Of a stretch of DNA of 64,000 nt, positions 1 to 12,089 are shown piece by piece; position 1 is the stretch's first letter, and each line of letters begins with the position of its first letter. The stretch is taken from assembly GCF_002086635.1 (NCBI RefSeq), contig NZ_MVHD01000028.1:1-64000 (forward strand). The letters are read 5' to 3'. Position numbers and translations under genes: made by a program. The notes under the pieces were generated by a model. That model worked only from the letters and a program-made list of their open reading frames with translations. It searched no databases and was not told the origin of the DNA. The stretch comes from Mycobacterium alsense (lineage in GTDB: Bacteria > Actinomycetota > Actinomycetes > Mycobacteriales > Mycobacteriaceae).

Positions 1-945
1 CCCGGGGCCCCGGTCTAAGCGGGGGCGCCGGGGTGGCGGGCGGCCCGGGCGGCCCCGGCGGCGTCGCCCCCCCTGCTGGGCGCGCACGGCGCGGCCGGCG
101 CCAGCGGTGGCGCGCCCACCATCCCGGTGACCGTCGACCAGCAGATCAACCGGCCGTACGTGGACGTCTCCATCGCCGGCGGACCGAATTCGCAGGTGGT
201 CCTCGACACCGGATCCAAAGGCCTCGTGGTGCCGCCCCAGGACGTGAATTTCGCGACGCTCGGCACGCCCACCGGGACGAACACCGTCCAATACGGCGAG
301 GGCGCGAACCTGCTGAGGGAGACCTATACGACGTATTCGGCGACGGTGAATTTCGGCAACGGGATCATCACCCAGCCGACCACGATCGCGGTCATCACCT
401 CGGTGACCCAGATCCAGAACGGGGTGTCGACCAATTTGCCGGCGTCCGACGGGCTCGCGGTTCTGGGCGTCGGGTCCGGCGGCGCGGGCACGGTGGGCGT
501 GGGCCCGCTGGGCACCAGCCCCGTCCAGGCCCTGCCGGGCACCCTCAACCAGGGGGTGCTCATCAACGAACCCGCGGGCACGGTGCAGTTCGGCGCCAAC
601 CCCCTGACCGTCGGCACCTCGGTGACCGGGGCGCCCGTCACCAACCTGCGGGTGTCGGTCAACGGCGGGACCCCCGTGACGGTGACCAACGCGTTCGTCG
701 ACTCCGGCGGCCTGTGGGGCGACGTCCCGTCGTCAGTGGGCACCGGCTCGATTAACGGCTACGTGCCGCCGGGAACGGTTCTCACGATCTCCACGCCCAG
801 CGGCGTCGGGATCTACCGGCAGACGATCCTGTCGGGGCCCACGGCGCCGTATGTGGTCGGGCCGACCGACAACTTCAACACCGGGAATTCGCCGTTCGAG
901 ATCATCCCGATCTATTTGTCGTACTCCCCCACCAACGTCGGGACG

Positions 946-963
<18 letters not shown>
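1..963 (+). CDS. PE_PGRS-type protein, C-terminal PecA-like aspartic protease domain (partial, apparent frameshift)
   Basis: This is the 3' end of a gene that begins left of the window. From about base 127 the protein is a retropepsin/pepsin-like aspartic protease domain with two catalytic motifs, DTGSKG near the start and FVDSGGLWG later, as in PecA (PE_PGRS35) and related mycobacterial PE-processing proteases. The upstream glycine-rich PGRS-like stretch (GGAGVAGGPGGPGG) is read in frame 3, while the protease is in frame 1, with a frame-1 stop at 16-18. The switch falls at a run of seven C at 67-73; six C would join the frames as GGVAPLLGAHGA. This is either a real frameshift or a homopolymer sequencing error. 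If the frame is open, the product is expected at the cell envelope, cleaving PE-domain proteins. Its end overlaps the convergent gene by 18 bp. Confidence 0.75.
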
Positions 964-3172
<2,209 letters not shown>

Positions 3173-3388
3173 CTGTGCTGCCTTGCTGTCGTAGGGGCCC
3201 ACGTCAAAGGCCCAAGTGTTGCATCCAGTATGAACCACCGCGGCGCCCCGGTTTATTGCCACGGCTCACTGAGCGGGCGCCCCCGGCGCCGCGACAGATA
3301 AACGGCGTGCCCGGCACGCCGGGCGGATGCCCCGCGAAACGTGGCCACGGCTTATGCCTCGGCGAGCGACCGCGTCCGTTTCGGTCGG

Positions 3389-3988
3389 CTACCTGGACAT
3401 CAACCGCTCGACGTACTTGGCGATCACGTCGACCTCGAGGTTCACCTGGGTCCCGACCGGGGCGCCGCCCAGCGTGGTGAGCGCGCGCGTCGTCGGGATC
3501 AGCGACACCTCGAACCAGTCGCGCGGGTCGGCGCCCAGCCGGGAGACGGTCAGGGAAATCCCGTCGACCGTGATCGAGCCCTTCTCGACCACGTAGCGGG
3601 CCACCTGGGCGGGGAGCTCGATCCGCACCACCTCCCAGTGCTCCGAGGGCTGCCGGGCCACCACGCGGCCGGTGCCGTCGACGTGGCCCTGCACGATGTG
3701 CCCGCCGAGGCGGCTGTTGACGGCCGCCGCGCGCTCGAGGTTCACCCGGCTGCCGACCCGCAGCTCACCCAGGTTGGACCGGTTCAGGGTCTCGCCCATC
3801 ACGTCGGCGGTGAATCGGCCGTCGCCCGCCAGCTCGGCGACGGTCAGGCACACCCCGTTGACCGCGATCGAATCGCCGTGTCGGGCGTCGGCCGTCACCA
3901 CCGGCCCGCGAATGGTCAGCCGCGCGGCGCCGGCGAGGGCCTCGCGGCCGGTGATCTCCCCGAGTTCCTCGACAATTCCGGTGAACAT
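3389..3988 (-). CDS. ribE: riboflavin synthase alpha chain
   Basis: Dismutates two 6,7-dimethyl-8-ribityllumazine molecules to riboflavin. At 199 residues it has the standard length. It starts with the diagnostic [10 protein letters not shown] and consists of two homologous lumazine-binding barrels of about 95 residues, each with a [17 protein letters not shown] turn. It is called ribC in M. tuberculosis. A TAACCT box on the minus strand at 4000-3995 lies six bases before the ATG, so a leaderless transcript is predicted. It is divergent from lprG and separated from ribBA by about 216 bp; the Rv1413/Rv1414 small genes of M. tuberculosis are not evident there. Confidence 0.95.
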   Translation of the reverse strand: MFTGIVEELGEITGREALAGAARLTIRGPVVTADARHGDSIAVNGVCLTVAELAGDGRFTADVMGETLNRSNLGELRVGSRVNLERAAAVNSRLGGHIVQGHVDGTGRVVARQPSEHWEVVRIELPAQVARYVVEKGSITVDGISLTVSRLGADPRDWFEVSLIPTTRALTTLGGAPVGTQVNLEVDVIAKYVERLMSR

Positions 3989-4000
3989 CGCACCAGGTTA
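3989..4000 (-). promoter_or_regulatory. predicted -10 box and leaderless start of ribE
   Basis: TAACCT (4000-3995, minus strand) followed by 6 nt and the ATG at 3988 fits the mycobacterial TANNNT -10 box with transcription starting at or beside the start codon. No Shine-Dalgarno sequence is present. Confidence 0.5.
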
Positions 4001-4059
4001 GTTCGCCAAAGCGCGGCCCAGCGCGCGCCGCGATCCCGGGGCCGGTCCGCGGCACCCTC

Positions 4060-4072
4060 TACGATGCAGGGT
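4060..4072 (+). promoter_or_regulatory. predicted -10 box and leaderless start of lprG
   Basis: TACGAT at 4060-4065, then 7 nt, then the ATG at 4073. The alternative in-frame ATG at 4064 lies inside this box, which favours 4073 as the start. Confidence 0.5.
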
Positions 4073-4798
4073 ATGCAAACCCCCCGCCGACTCTCGGTCG
4101 TCCTTGCCTTCCTGGGCGCCTTCCTGGGCGTCGCCGTCGCCCTGGTCGCCGGCTGCTCGTTCAGCTCGTCGAAGAGCGGCGGCCCGCTGCCCGACGGCGG
4201 GACGCTGGTGAAGCAGGCCACGGACGCCACCAAGAACCTGAAGAGCGCGCACCTGGTGCTGACCGTGACCGGGCAGATCGCCGGGCTGCCCGTCAAGAAC
4301 CTGTCCGGTGACCTCACCACCCAGCCCAGCACCGCCGCCCAGGGCAATGCCCAGCTCACCTACCTGGGCCAGGACATCAGCGCCGACTTCGTCGTCGTCG
4401 ACGGTGACCTGTACACCAACGCGCTCAACCCCGGCGACAAGACGATGACCGACGTCGGCCCGGCGTCCCAGGTGTATGACCCCTCGGCCCTGCTGAACCC
4501 CGACACCGGGGTGGCCAACGTGCTGGCGCACTTCACCGACGCCAAGTCGGAGGGCCGCGACCAGATCAGCGGCCAGACGGCCGTCCGCATCAGGGGCAAG
4601 GTCTCGGCGGACGCCGTGAACAAGATCGTGTCACCCTTCAAGGCGACCGCACCGGTGCCGGCCACGGTCTGGGTCGTCGAGACCGGCGACCACGAGCTGG
4701 CCCAGATCAACCTCGAGCAGAGCACGGGCAACAGCGTCCAGATGACCGTGTCGAACTGGAACAAGCCGATGCAGATCAACAAGCCCGCGGGCTCATGA
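4073..4798 (+). CDS. lprG: lipoprotein LprG, lipid transfer to the cell envelope
   Basis: A 241-residue lipoprotein of the LppX/LprAFG family, whose members carry triacylated lipids in a hydrophobic pocket. The signal peptide ends in the lipobox LVAG-Cys28, and the fold segment contains [10 protein letters not shown] and a C-terminal [18 protein letters not shown] typical of LprG. It is followed, with a 4-bp ATGA overlap, by the p55 transporter. In M. tuberculosis this pair exports triacylglycerides and lipoarabinomannan-related lipids and affects drug tolerance. The start was set at 4073 because 4064 falls within a predicted -10 box. It is slightly longer than the M. tuberculosis protein (236). 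Confidence 0.93.
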   Translation: MQTPRRLSVVLAFLGAFLGVAVALVAGCSFSSSKSGGPLPDGGTLVKQATDATKNLKSAHLVLTVTGQIAGLPVKNLSGDLTTQPSTAAQGNAQLTYLGQDISADFVVVDGDLYTNALNPGDKTMTDVGPASQVYDPSALLNPDTGVANVLAHFTDAKSEGRDQISGQTAVRIRGKVSADAVNKIVSPFKATAPVPATVWVVETGDHELAQINLEQSTGNSVQMTVSNWNKPMQINKPAGS

Positions 4799-6474
4799 GG
4801 CGGCTGGCGGGACGCCGAGTAGCGATCGGCGCGGGCAGCCTGGCGGTGCTGCTGGGCGCCCTCGACGCGTACGTCGTGGTCACCATCATGCGCGACATCA
4901 TGCATGACGTCGGCATCCCGATTAACCAGCTGCAGCGGATCACCCCCATCGTCACGATGTACCTGCTGGGCTACATCGCGGCCATGCCGCTGCTGGGCAA
5001 GGCGTCCGACCGGTTCGGCCGCAAGCGGCTGCTCCAGGTCAGCCTGGCGGCGTTCATGGTCGGATCGGTGGTCACCGCGCTGGCCGTGCAGGTCGGCAAC
5101 TTCGACGTGTCCAGCATGAGCGTGGAGATCATGGGCCACCCGCTGCGCGACCTGGTGTTCCTCGGCTACCCGATCCAGAACTTCCACGTGTCGAGCCTGC
5201 ACGTGCTGATCGCGGGCCGCACCATCCAGGGCATCGCCAGCGGCGCGCTGCTGCCGGTCACCCTGGCCCTGGGCGCCGACCTGTGGGCGCAGCGCAACCG
5301 CGCGGCCGTGCTCGGCGGTATCGGCGCCGCCCAGGAGCTGGGCAGCGTGCTGGGCCCGTTGTACGGGATCTTCATCGTCTGGCTGCTCCGCGACTGGCGC
5401 GACGTGTTCTGGATCAACGTCCCGCTGACCCTCGTCGCCATGGCGCTGATCCAGATCAGCCTGCCGTCGCACGACCGCAGCGAGGCCCCCGAGAAGGTCG
5501 ACGTCGTCGGCGGTCTGCTGCTGGCCGCCACCCTCGGCTTCGCGGTCATCGGCTTGTACAACCCGAACCCGAACGGCCAGCAGGCACTGCCGAGCTACGG
5601 CTTGCCCCTGGTGATCGCGGCGGCGGCCTTCGGGGTCGTCTTCCTGCTCTGGGAACGCTTCGCCCGGACCAAGCTGATCAACCCCGGCGGCGTGCAGTTC
5701 CGGCCGTTCCTGGCCGCGATGGGGGCCTCGTTCGCCGCCGGCGCCGCGTTGATGGTGACGCTGGTCGACGTGGAACTGTTCGGTCAGGGCGTGATGGGCC
5801 TGGACCAGGCCAAGGCGGCCGGGATGCTGACGTCGTTTCTGATCGCGCTGCCCGTCGGGGCCGTGCTGGGCGGGTTCATCGCCACCCGCGTCGGCGACCG
5901 CGCCGTCGCCCTGGTCGGGCTGCTCATCGCCGCCGGCGGGTACGTGCTGATCTCGCGCTGGCCCGTCGACCTGCCGCACTACCGGCACCACTTCTTCGGG
6001 CTGTTCTCGATGCCCGCGATGAACAACGACCTGCTGATCGGCGGCGTCGCGGTCAACAACGACCTGCTGATCGCGGGGTTCGGGCTGGGGCTGGTGATCG
6101 GGCCGCTGACGTCGGCCGCCCTGCGGGTCGTCCCCGCCGCCGAACACGGCATCGCCTCGGCGGCCGTCGTGGTGTCCCGGATGACCGGCATGCTGATCGG
6201 CGTGGCCGCGCTCAGCGCGTGGGGCCTCTACCGCTTCTACCAGATCCTCAACGACAAAAACGCCGCGCTGCCGAGCGACCTGAGCAAGGCCGACCGCGCG
6301 GTCGCCCAGGCGCAGAACATCCTGCCGTCCTTCGCGGCGATGTACGGCGAGATCTTCACCGTCACCGCCGGCGTCTGCGTGGTCGGGGCGCTGCTGGGCC
6401 TGCTGATCGTCGGCCGCACGGAGCACGCCGAGGAGCCGGAAGTCCCCGAGCAGGAGCCGGTGCCCATTTCCTGA
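4795..6474 (+). CDS. p55: P55-type major facilitator efflux transporter
   Basis: A 559-residue, 14-helix MFS protein, with the [13 protein letters not shown] cytoplasmic-loop motif between helices 2 and 3 and the motif-C segment near [10 protein letters not shown]. It partners the upstream LprG, with which it overlaps by 4 bp. Known P55 proteins move lipids and several drugs across the inner membrane. It is longer than the M. tuberculosis protein (about 518), partly because of inserted segments: one after helix 2 ([16 protein letters not shown] region) and an 11-residue tandem duplication containing NNDLLI at about residues 409-431. The C terminus is acidic. Confidence 0.92.
   Translation: MRRLAGRRVAIGAGSLAVLLGALDAYVVVTIMRDIMHDVGIPINQLQRITPIVTMYLLGYIAAMPLLGKASDRFGRKRLLQVSLAAFMVGSVVTALAVQVGNFDVSSMSVEIMGHPLRDLVFLGYPIQNFHVSSLHVLIAGRTIQGIASGALLPVTLALGADLWAQRNRAAVLGGIGAAQELGSVLGPLYGIFIVWLLRDWRDVFWINVPLTLVAMALIQISLPSHDRSEAPEKVDVVGGLLLAATLGFAVIGLYNPNPNGQQALPSYGLPLVIAAAAFGVVFLLWERFARTKLINPGGVQFRPFLAAMGASFAAGAALMVTLVDVELFGQGVMGLDQAKAAGMLTSFLIALPVGAVLGGFIATRVGDRAVALVGLLIAAGGYVLISRWPVDLPHYRHHFFGLFSMPAMNNDLLIGGVAVNNDLLIAGFGLGLVIGPLTSAALRVVPAAEHGIASAAVVVSRMTGMLIGVAALSAWGLYRFYQILNDKNAALPSDLSKADRAVAQAQNILPSFAAMYGEIFTVTAGVCVVGALLGLLIVGRTEHAEEPEVPEQEPVPIS
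6022..6072 (+). repeat. 33-bp-period tandem duplication inside p55
   Basis: The 18 bases encoding NNDLLI (AACAACGACCTGCTGATC) occur at 6022-6039 and again at 6055-6072. The period of 33 bp gives an in-frame 11-residue near-duplication in a loop before a transmembrane helix. Confidence 0.85.
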
Positions 6475-6493
6475 GCGCCTGCGCGCGGGCGGG

Positions 6494-7522
6494 TCAGCCG
6501 GTCTGCGGGACCAGGCTGAGCACCAGGTCGGGGCCGGCGCGGTCGATCCCGTCGAATTGCCAGCGCAGCGCCCGCGCGATGGTGGGCACCCCCACGTCGT
6601 CGACCGCCGTGACCGGGCCGCCCACCAGCACCGGCGCCACGTAGGCCAGGATGCGGTTGATCGCCCCGGCCCGCAGGAAGGCGCCCGCGAGGGTGGGACC
6701 GCCCTCCAGCAGGACGTCGGTGCGGTCGGCCAGCGCCTTGATCACCTCCACGGGGTCGTGGGTGCGGATCACCATGGTCCGGGAGTCGTCGTTGAGAACC
6801 TTTGCCTCCGGCGGTATTTCGCGCATGCCCACCACCACGCGCAGCGGTTGGCGGTGCGCCAGCGAGCCGTCGGCCCGGCGCGCGGTGAGCACCGGGTCGT
6901 CGGCCAGCACGGTGCCGGTGCCGACCACGATCGCGTCGGCGATGGCGCGGCGGCGGTGCAGGTCCAACCGCGAGGCCTCGCTGGAGATCCACTGGCTGGT
7001 GCCGTCGGCGGCGGCGCTGCGGCCGTCGACGCTGGAGGCGTACTTCCACGTCACGTGCGGCAGCCCGGTCCGCACCTTGTGCAGCCACTCGCGCAGCGGC
7101 CCGGCGGCCACCTCGTCGGCGAGCACGCCCGAGCGCACCTGCACGCCGGCGGCCTGCAGCCGGCCCGCGCCGCCGCCGGCGATCGCGTTGGGGTCGGCGA
7201 CGGCGTAGACCACCGTGCCCACCCGGGCCTCGATCAGGGCGTTCACGCACGGCGGGGTCTTGCCGTAGTGATTGCACGGCTCGAGGGTGACGACGGCGAT
7301 GCCGCCGGCGGCCAGGCCCCCGGCCCGCCGCAGGGCCAGCACCTCGGCGTGGTCGCCGCCGGCGGGCTCGGTGGCGCCGACGCCGACGACGCGGCCCTCG
7401 GGGTCGACGATGACGGCCCCGACGGGCGGATTCGGGTAGGTGGTGCCCTTGACCTGGTAGGAGTGTTCCATCGCCAGGCGCATGGCGGCGTCGAGGCTGT
7501 TGACCGACTGGGGCTGGTTCAT
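6494..7522 (-). CDS. ribD: bifunctional riboflavin deaminase/reductase
   Basis: Performs the second and third steps of riboflavin synthesis, deaminating the pyrimidine and reducing the ribose side chain. The N-terminal deaminase domain carries the zinc site H58-A-E60 and PC83-x8-C92; the C-terminal reductase domain has the substrate and NADPH region [14 protein letters not shown] and [13 protein letters not shown]. At 342 residues it matches the family (339 in M. tuberculosis, where it is ribG). The ATG at 7522 overlaps the rpe stop by 4 bp. A longer upstream frame exists but has only low-complexity sequence before MNQPQSV. Confidence 0.95.
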   Translation of the reverse strand: MNQPQSVNSLDAAMRLAMEHSYQVKGTTYPNPPVGAVIVDPEGRVVGVGATEPAGGDHAEVLALRRAGGLAAGGIAVVTLEPCNHYGKTPPCVNALIEARVGTVVYAVADPNAIAGGGAGRLQAAGVQVRSGVLADEVAAGPLREWLHKVRTGLPHVTWKYASSVDGRSAAADGTSQWISSEASRLDLHRRRAIADAIVVGTGTVLADDPVLTARRADGSLAHRQPLRVVVGMREIPPEAKVLNDDSRTMVIRTHDPVEVIKALADRTDVLLEGGPTLAGAFLRAGAINRILAYVAPVLVGGPVTAVDDVGVPTIARALRWQFDGIDRAGPDLVLSLVPQTG

Positions 7523-8217
7523 GCGCGCAGGTGCGGCGACGCGGCAGCGGCCTGACGCCGCAACGCCTCTACCGCGGCCTCCGGGTCCCGAGCCCCGTAG
7601 ACCGCCGACCCGGCGACGAAGCAGTCGACGCCGGCCTCGGCGGACTGCTCGATGGTGTCCTCGTTGATGCCGCCGTCGATCTCGACCAGGATCGTCAGCT
7701 CCCCCGCCTCGATCATCTTGCGCGCGGTGCGGACCTTGCCGAGCACCTCGGGAATGAAGTCCTGCCCGCCGAAGCCCGGCTCGACCGACATGATGAGCAG
7801 CGTGTCGAAGTGCGGCAGGATCTCCAGGTACGGCTCCAACGGGGTGCCGGGCTTCACGCTGATCCCCGCCTTGGCGCCGGCGGCGCGGATGTCGCGGGCC
7901 ACGCCGACGGGGTTGTCGGTGGCCTCGGCGTGGATGGTGACGTTGTAGGCGCCCGCCTCGGCGTACGGCGGCGCCCACCGGTCCGGGTCCTCGATCATCA
8001 AATGGCAGTCCATCGGGATCTCGGTGGCCTGCAGCAGCGCCTCCACCACCGGCAGGCCGATGGTCAGGTTCGGCACGAAGTGGTTGTCCATCACGTCGAC
8101 GTGCAGCCAGTCGGCCCCGCGCACGGCGGCCGCCTCGTCGGCGAGCCGGGCGAAGTCGGCCGCCAGGATCGACGGGGCGATCAGCGGTCCCATCGGAGCC
8201 CCCGCACTGCGACGCAT
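7519..8217 (-). CDS. rpe: ribulose-phosphate 3-epimerase
   Basis: Interconverts ribulose 5-phosphate and xylulose 5-phosphate in the pentose phosphate pathway. This is a TIM barrel of about 232 residues with [10 protein letters not shown], the metal-binding His/Asp pairs in HVDVMDNHF and [19 protein letters not shown], and the phosphate site [10 protein letters not shown]. The turn usually written DGHF reads DNHF here, an unusual change beside a metal ligand. The start is uncertain: 8217 (ATG, no clear ribosome site) or 8193 (ATG preceded by GGGGGC). The gene is coupled to ribD downstream and sits 37 bp after rsmB. Confidence 0.92.
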   Translation of the reverse strand: MRRSAGAPMGPLIAPSILAADFARLADEAAAVRGADWLHVDVMDNHFVPNLTIGLPVVEALLQATEIPMDCHLMIEDPDRWAPPYAEAGAYNVTIHAEATDNPVGVARDIRAAGAKAGISVKPGTPLEPYLEILPHFDTLLIMSVEPGFGGQDFIPEVLGKVRTARKMIEAGELTILVEIDGGINEDTIEQSAEAGVDCFVAGSAVYGARDPEAAVEALRRQAAAASPHLRA

Positions 8218-8254
8218 GAGCGACAGACTACGCAGCCCGGCGCCCAACCTCACG

Positions 8255-9619
8255 TCAGACGCGGCGCAGCGCGGCCGCGAACATCGCGTCGGTGCCGTGC
8301 CGGTGCGGCCACAGCTGGGCGTAGGGCCCCTCCCCCAGGCCGTCGGGGATCGGCTCGAACAGCGGCCGGGTGTCCAGGGCGCTCACCGGGTGGCGGCGCA
8401 GCGCGTCGCCAACCACCCCAACGGTTTCGGCGAGGTGTGGCGAACACGTCGCGTACAGGACGACCCCGCCGGGACGGGTCAGCGCGATCGCGGCGGCCAG
8501 CAGCTCGCGTTGCAGCCTGGCCAGCGCCGGCACGTCGGCCGGCTGGCGGCGCCAGCGGGCCTCCGGGCGGCGCCGCAGCGCGCCCAGGCCGGTGCACGGC
8601 GCGTCGACGAGCACCCGGTCGAAACCCGGCTCCAGGCCGGTTTCCCGCCCGTCGACCCGCAGTACCTCGACGCCCAGCCCGCGGGTGTTCTCGGCCACCA
8701 TGTCGGCGCGGCGGGGTGACGGCTCCACCGCCGTCACGCGGGCGCCGGGCGGCGCCAGCGCGGCCAGCAGCGCGGTCTTGCCACCCGGCCCGGCACACAG
8801 GTCCAGCCAGCGGCCGGTGTCGCCGTCGACCGGCGCCAGCGTCAGCGCGCGAGCCACCAGCTGACTGCCTTCGTCCTGGACCAGCGCGGCGCCGTCGCGC
8901 ACGGGCGCCAGCCGACCGGGATCCCCGCCCGGCAGATACACCGCGTACGGCGAATAGCGCCCGACCTTGCCGCCCACCGCCTCGGCCAGCTCGGCGGCGG
9001 TCAGCGCACCCGGGCGCGCCGCGAGGTGCACCTGGGGCCGTTGGTCGTCACTGGCCAACACCGCCTCGAGCTCGGTCGCTGCCGCGCCGAGCGCGTCGGC
9101 GAAAGCCTGCGCGATCCAGCGCGGGTGCGCGTGCACGAACGCGGCGTGCCCGACCGGGTCCTGCGACGGGTCGGGGGCCAGCTCCTCCACCCAGGACTTC
9201 TCGTCGCGCGCGGCGATCGTGCGCAACACGGCGTTGACGAAACCCGCTCGCGCCGAGTCGAATTCGATCCCCGCCTGTTCGACGGTGGTGGACACCGCGG
9301 CGTGGGCGTCGACCCGGGTGCGCAGCAACTGGTAGGCACCCAGGCGCAGCAGGTCGAGCAGCACCGGGTCGATGGCCTGCGGCGGCCGACCGGCGGCCGC
9401 GCCGATCACCGCGTCCAGCAGGCCCCGGGTGCGGCAGGTGCCGTAGGTCAGCTCGGTGGCGAAAGCGGCGTCGCGGCCGCCGATTCCGCGCTGGCGCAGC
9501 AGCGCGGGGAGGGCCAGGTTCGCGTACGCGTCGCGCTCGCTGACGGCCCGCAGCACTTCGAAGGCGGCGGCGCGCGCGGGATCCAGCGGCCGGCGCCGCT
9601 TGCGTGGTTTGTCGCTCAT
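8255..9619 (-). CDS. rsmB: 16S rRNA m5C967-type methyltransferase RsmB (Fmu)
   Basis: A 454-residue SAM-dependent RNA cytosine-5 methyltransferase. A NusB-like RNA-binding domain (about 12-140) precedes the Rossmann domain, which has CAGPGGKT (275-282), the catalytic-release cysteine in DAPCTGLG (Cys342) and the nucleophile in TCSPH (Cys392). Both cysteines of the NSUN/Fmu family are present. The ATG at 9619 overlaps the fmt stop by 4 bp, so fmt and rsmB are translationally coupled, and rpe-ribD follow. Confidence 0.95.
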   Translation of the reverse strand: MSDKPRKRRRPLDPARAAAFEVLRAVSERDAYANLALPALLRQRGIGGRDAAFATELTYGTCRTRGLLDAVIGAAAGRPPQAIDPVLLDLLRLGAYQLLRTRVDAHAAVSTTVEQAGIEFDSARAGFVNAVLRTIAARDEKSWVEELAPDPSQDPVGHAAFVHAHPRWIAQAFADALGAAATELEAVLASDDQRPQVHLAARPGALTAAELAEAVGGKVGRYSPYAVYLPGGDPGRLAPVRDGAALVQDEGSQLVARALTLAPVDGDTGRWLDLCAGPGGKTALLAALAPPGARVTAVEPSPRRADMVAENTRGLGVEVLRVDGRETGLEPGFDRVLVDAPCTGLGALRRRPEARWRRQPADVPALARLQRELLAAAIALTRPGGVVLYATCSPHLAETVGVVGDALRRHPVSALDTRPLFEPIPDGLGEGPYAQLWPHRHGTDAMFAAALRRV

Positions 9620-10554
9620 GTGGCGCGTGCCGTGGGCTCGAGCCGGGCGCCGCGGGCCCAGTCGACGGCGTTCATGAATTTCTTGCCGGGTGCCTGGACC
9701 TGGCCCAGCCGCACCGGTTCCGATCCGGTGCCGATCCACACGCCGAAGCGGTCGGCGTGAATGGCGCCGGGCGGCAAAGGCTTTGGAGCATTCGGGGCAG
9801 GGTCAAGCTGCACCGGCCCGAGCTTGATCCGCAGGTCACCGACCATCGTCCAGGCGCCCGGGTGGGGTGTGACGGCGCGGATCCGACGCTCGACCGCCGG
9901 CGCCGGCAGGTCCCAGCGCACCCGGGCCGCCTCGACGGTGATCTTCGGCGCGACACTGACCCCCTCGGCCGGCTGCGGGCGCGGCGTCAGCGTCCCGTCG
10001 GCGATGCCGTCCAACGTGACCGAAAGCAGCGCCGCTCCCGACAGGGCGAGGCGCTCGAGCAGGTCACCCGCGGTGTCGGTCGGTTGGATCGTCTCGGTGA
10101 CGACGCCGTACACGGGTCCCGAGTCCAGGCTGGGCTCGATGCGGAACGTGGTCGCCCCGGTCACGGTGTCCCCCGCGGCGATCGCGGCCTGCACCGGCGC
10201 CGCGCCGCGCCAGGCGGGCAGCAGCGAAAAATGCAGGTTGATCCAGCCGTGCCGCGGCACCGCGAGCAGCTCGTCGCGCAGGAGCGCGCCGTAGGCCACG
10301 ACCGCGCAACACTCCGGCGCCAGCGCGGACAACTCGGCGACGAACTCCGGCGAATTCGGTCGCGCCGGCCGCAGCACCGGGATGCCGCGGTCGAGGGCCT
10401 CGCGGGCCACCGGCGACGGCTGCGGCTTGCCGCGCCGCCCGGCGGCGGCGTCGGGCCGCGTCAGCACCGCGACCACCTCGTGCCGGGGCGAGTCGATGAG
10501 GCGGCGCAGCGCGGGCAGCGCGGGTTCGGGGGTGCCGGCGAAGACGAGGCGCAC
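9616..10554 (-). CDS. fmt: methionyl-tRNA formyltransferase
   Basis: Formylates initiator Met-tRNA using 10-formyltetrahydrofolate. The GTG at 10554 gives [12 protein letters not shown] and 312 residues, the family length. The catalytic triad Asn106, His108 and Asp144 is present within [13 protein letters not shown] and [12 protein letters not shown]-terminal OB-like domain follows (about 205-312). A TAGACT box 7 nt upstream of this GTG supports it over the GTG two codons earlier. It is the first gene of fmt-rsmB-rpe-ribD and is divergent from the methyltransferase gene. Confidence 0.95.
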   Translation of the reverse strand: MRLVFAGTPEPALPALRRLIDSPRHEVVAVLTRPDAAAGRRGKPQPSPVAREALDRGIPVLRPARPNSPEFVAELSALAPECCAVVAYGALLRDELLAVPRHGWINLHFSLLPAWRGAAPVQAAIAAGDTVTGATTFRIEPSLDSGPVYGVVTETIQPTDTAGDLLERLALSGAALLSVTLDGIADGTLTPRPQPAEGVSVAPKITVEAARVRWDLPAPAVERRIRAVTPHPGAWTMVGDLRIKLGPVQLDPAPNAPKPLPPGAIHADRFGVWIGTGSEPVRLGQVQAPGKKFMNAVDWARGARLEPTARAT

Positions 10555-10567
10555 GGCCACAAGTCTA
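10555..10567 (-). promoter_or_regulatory. predicted -10 box and leaderless start of fmt
   Basis: TAGACT (10567-10562, minus strand), 7 nt, then the GTG at 10554. Confidence 0.45.
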
Positions 10568-10594
10568 GGAAGCACCGGATCTTCGCAGCGCACG

Positions 10595-10632
10595 CCCAGG
10601 AACCGTACAGTTGCGTCCGTATATTGTTTCTC
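10595..10632 (+). promoter_or_regulatory. promoter and candidate MarR-regulator site of the methyltransferase gene
   Basis: TATATT at 10620-10625, then 7 nt, then the ATG at 10633, predicting a leaderless mRNA. CCCAGGAAC (10595-10603) lies 17 nt before ATATT. The same CCCAGGAAC-N17-ATATT arrangement recurs at 12023-12053, upstream of the neighbouring MarR gene, suggesting a shared operator. Confidence 0.4.
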
Positions 10633-11454
10633 ATGACTACTATTGCCAGACGCTATCGTTCGGACGTCGCGGCCGCCCACCGCGCGATGTGGGCGCTGGG
10701 CGACTACGCCCGGATGGCCGAGGAGGTGATGGCGCCGCTGGGTCCGGTGCTGGTCGCCGCGGCGGGCATCGGCCCGGGCGCGCGGGTGCTCGACGTCGCC
10801 GCCGGCTCCGGCAACGTCTCGCTGCCCGCTGCCGCGGCCGGGGCCGACGTCGTCTCCACCGACCTCACCCCCGAGCTGCTGGAGCGGTCCCGGGACCGGG
10901 CCGCGGCGCTGGGGCTGACGCTCGACTACCGGCAGGCCGACGCCCACGCGCTGCCCTTCGACGACGGCGGGTTCGACGCGGTGATCTCGGCCATCGGCGT
11001 GCAGTTCGCGCCGGAGCACCGGTGCGCCGCCGGCGAGCTGATCCGGGTGTGCCGGCCCGGCGGGACGATCGGCGTGATCAGCTGGACCCCGGAGGGATTC
11101 TTCGGCCGGATGCTGGCCGCGCTCAGGCCGTACCGGCCGAGCCTGACGGCGGCCATGCCCCCGGCGGCGCTCTGGGGCCGCGAGGGCTACGTCGCCGGGC
11201 TGCTGGGCGACCGGGTCGGCCGCGTCACCACGCGGCGGGCGCATCTGGACGTGGCGCGGTTCGACAGCCCCACGGCCGTGCACACCTACTTCAAGATGCA
11301 CTATGGCCCGACGATCGAGGCCTACGCCAACATCGGCGACAACCGCGTCCTGGCGGCCGAGCTCGATTCCCAGCTCATCCGACTCGCACACCAATACCTG
11401 GCGCACGGAACCATGCGGTGGGAGTACCTGCTGGCCATCGCCGAAAAGCGATGA
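10633..11454 (+). CDS. class I SAM-dependent methyltransferase (Rv1405c homologue)
   Basis: A 273-residue Rossmann methyltransferase with motif [11 protein letters not shown], an acidic end of beta-2 (STDLTPELL) and [13 protein letters not shown], of the UbiE/Methyltransf_11 type. The substrate is unknown. In M. tuberculosis the homologue is strongly induced by acid and is repressed by the neighbouring MarR regulator Rv1404. Here the same two genes are adjacent and convergent, separated by about 10 bp. The start ATG is set by the family length and a -10 box 7 nt upstream. The sister gene Rv1403c is absent. Confidence 0.88.
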   Translation: MTTIARRYRSDVAAAHRAMWALGDYARMAEEVMAPLGPVLVAAAGIGPGARVLDVAAGSGNVSLPAAAAGADVVSTDLTPELLERSRDRAAALGLTLDYRQADAHALPFDDGGFDAVISAIGVQFAPEHRCAAGELIRVCRPGGTIGVISWTPEGFFGRMLAALRPYRPSLTAAMPPAALWGREGYVAGLLGDRVGRVTTRRAHLDVARFDSPTAVHTYFKMHYGPTIEAYANIGDNRVLAAELDSQLIRLAHQYLAHGTMRWEYLLAIAEKR

Positions 11455-11473
11455 CTAGAGGTCACTAGAGGTC
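11454..11473. repeat. 10-bp tandem duplication at convergent stop codons
   Basis: ACTAGAGGTC is repeated twice in tandem with no spacer. It spans the end of the methyltransferase gene and supplies the MarR stop codon. Confidence 0.85.
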
Positions 11474-11953
11474 TAGATCCGCGTCCAGGTGAACGTCGGG
11501 CTCGCCGCCGGCGGCGGTGAACGCGGTCAGGGCACGCACCAGCCCGTGGCGCTCGGGCGGCGGCATCTTCTCCACGATGGCGGCGATTTCGGCGCGCCGA
11601 TAGGCGGTGACCCGGCGCACGACCTCGCGGCCACGCTTGGTCAGCGCCGCCAGCAGCTCGCGGCGGGACGTGGGGTGCGGGAGGCGGTCGATAAGCCCGG
11701 CGGCGACGAGCCGGTCAACCATCCGGCCGGTGGCCGAGGGTTGCACGCCGAGCAGGCCGGCCAGCGTCGCCAGGTTGACCGGGCCGCGGTTGGAAAGGAT
11801 CACCAGGGTCCGGAATTGCGGAACCGTGATGGTGTCGTCGACCTGCCCGATCGAGCGGACCGAGATCGCCAGCAGCAAACGGGAGGCCGTCAGCAACGAG
11901 TCGGTGATCACGTCCAGCGACTCGTCGGCTGCAGTGGGGTTTTCCGTGGCCAT
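11465..11953 (-). CDS. MarR-family transcriptional regulator (Rv1404 homologue)
   Basis: A 162-residue winged-helix repressor. The HTH covers LATLAGLLGVQPSATGRMVDRL and the wing follows with SRRELLAALTKRG. The N-terminal and C-terminal helices form the usual MarR dimer interface. The ATG at 11953 has a good ribosome site (AAGGGGGA). In M. tuberculosis the orthologue represses itself and the acid-induced methyltransferase next door; a motif shared by both upstream regions here agrees with that. The ligand is unknown. Confidence 0.9.
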   Translation of the reverse strand: MATENPTAADESLDVITDSLLTASRLLLAISVRSIGQVDDTITVPQFRTLVILSNRGPVNLATLAGLLGVQPSATGRMVDRLVAAGLIDRLPHPTSRRELLAALTKRGREVVRRVTAYRRAEIAAIVEKMPPPERHGLVRALTAFTAAGGEPDVHLDADLDL

Positions 11954-12022
11954 CGTCCCCCTTCGTGCGAGTGGCTTTCGACCGTCGGGCTAAAGAGTAG
12001 GAAGTGTAACAGCGCTCGAATA

Positions 12023-12053
12023 CCCAGGAACGAGATTATTTCCAACGAATATT
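12023..12053. promoter_or_regulatory. candidate MarR operator upstream of the MarR gene
   Basis: CCCAGGAAC-N17-ATATT, matching the arrangement at 10595-10625 with identical spacing. It lies about 70-100 bp upstream of the MarR start, in the only non-coding stretch between that gene and priA. Confidence 0.35.
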
Positions 12054-12089
12054 ATCGCCGTCCGCGAAGGTCGGCGCGGGCGCGCGCCT

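Noticed and set aside
3173..3388. Possible FMN riboswitch or small gene upstream of ribBA
   Set aside because: No conserved RFN-element blocks were found in the 216-bp gap, and no small frame with a credible start or family match.
4360..6426. 688-codon minus-strand open frame opposite lprG-p55
   Set aside because: Gln/Asp/Arg/His-rich translation typical of an antisense frame; both genes on the plus strand are clear.
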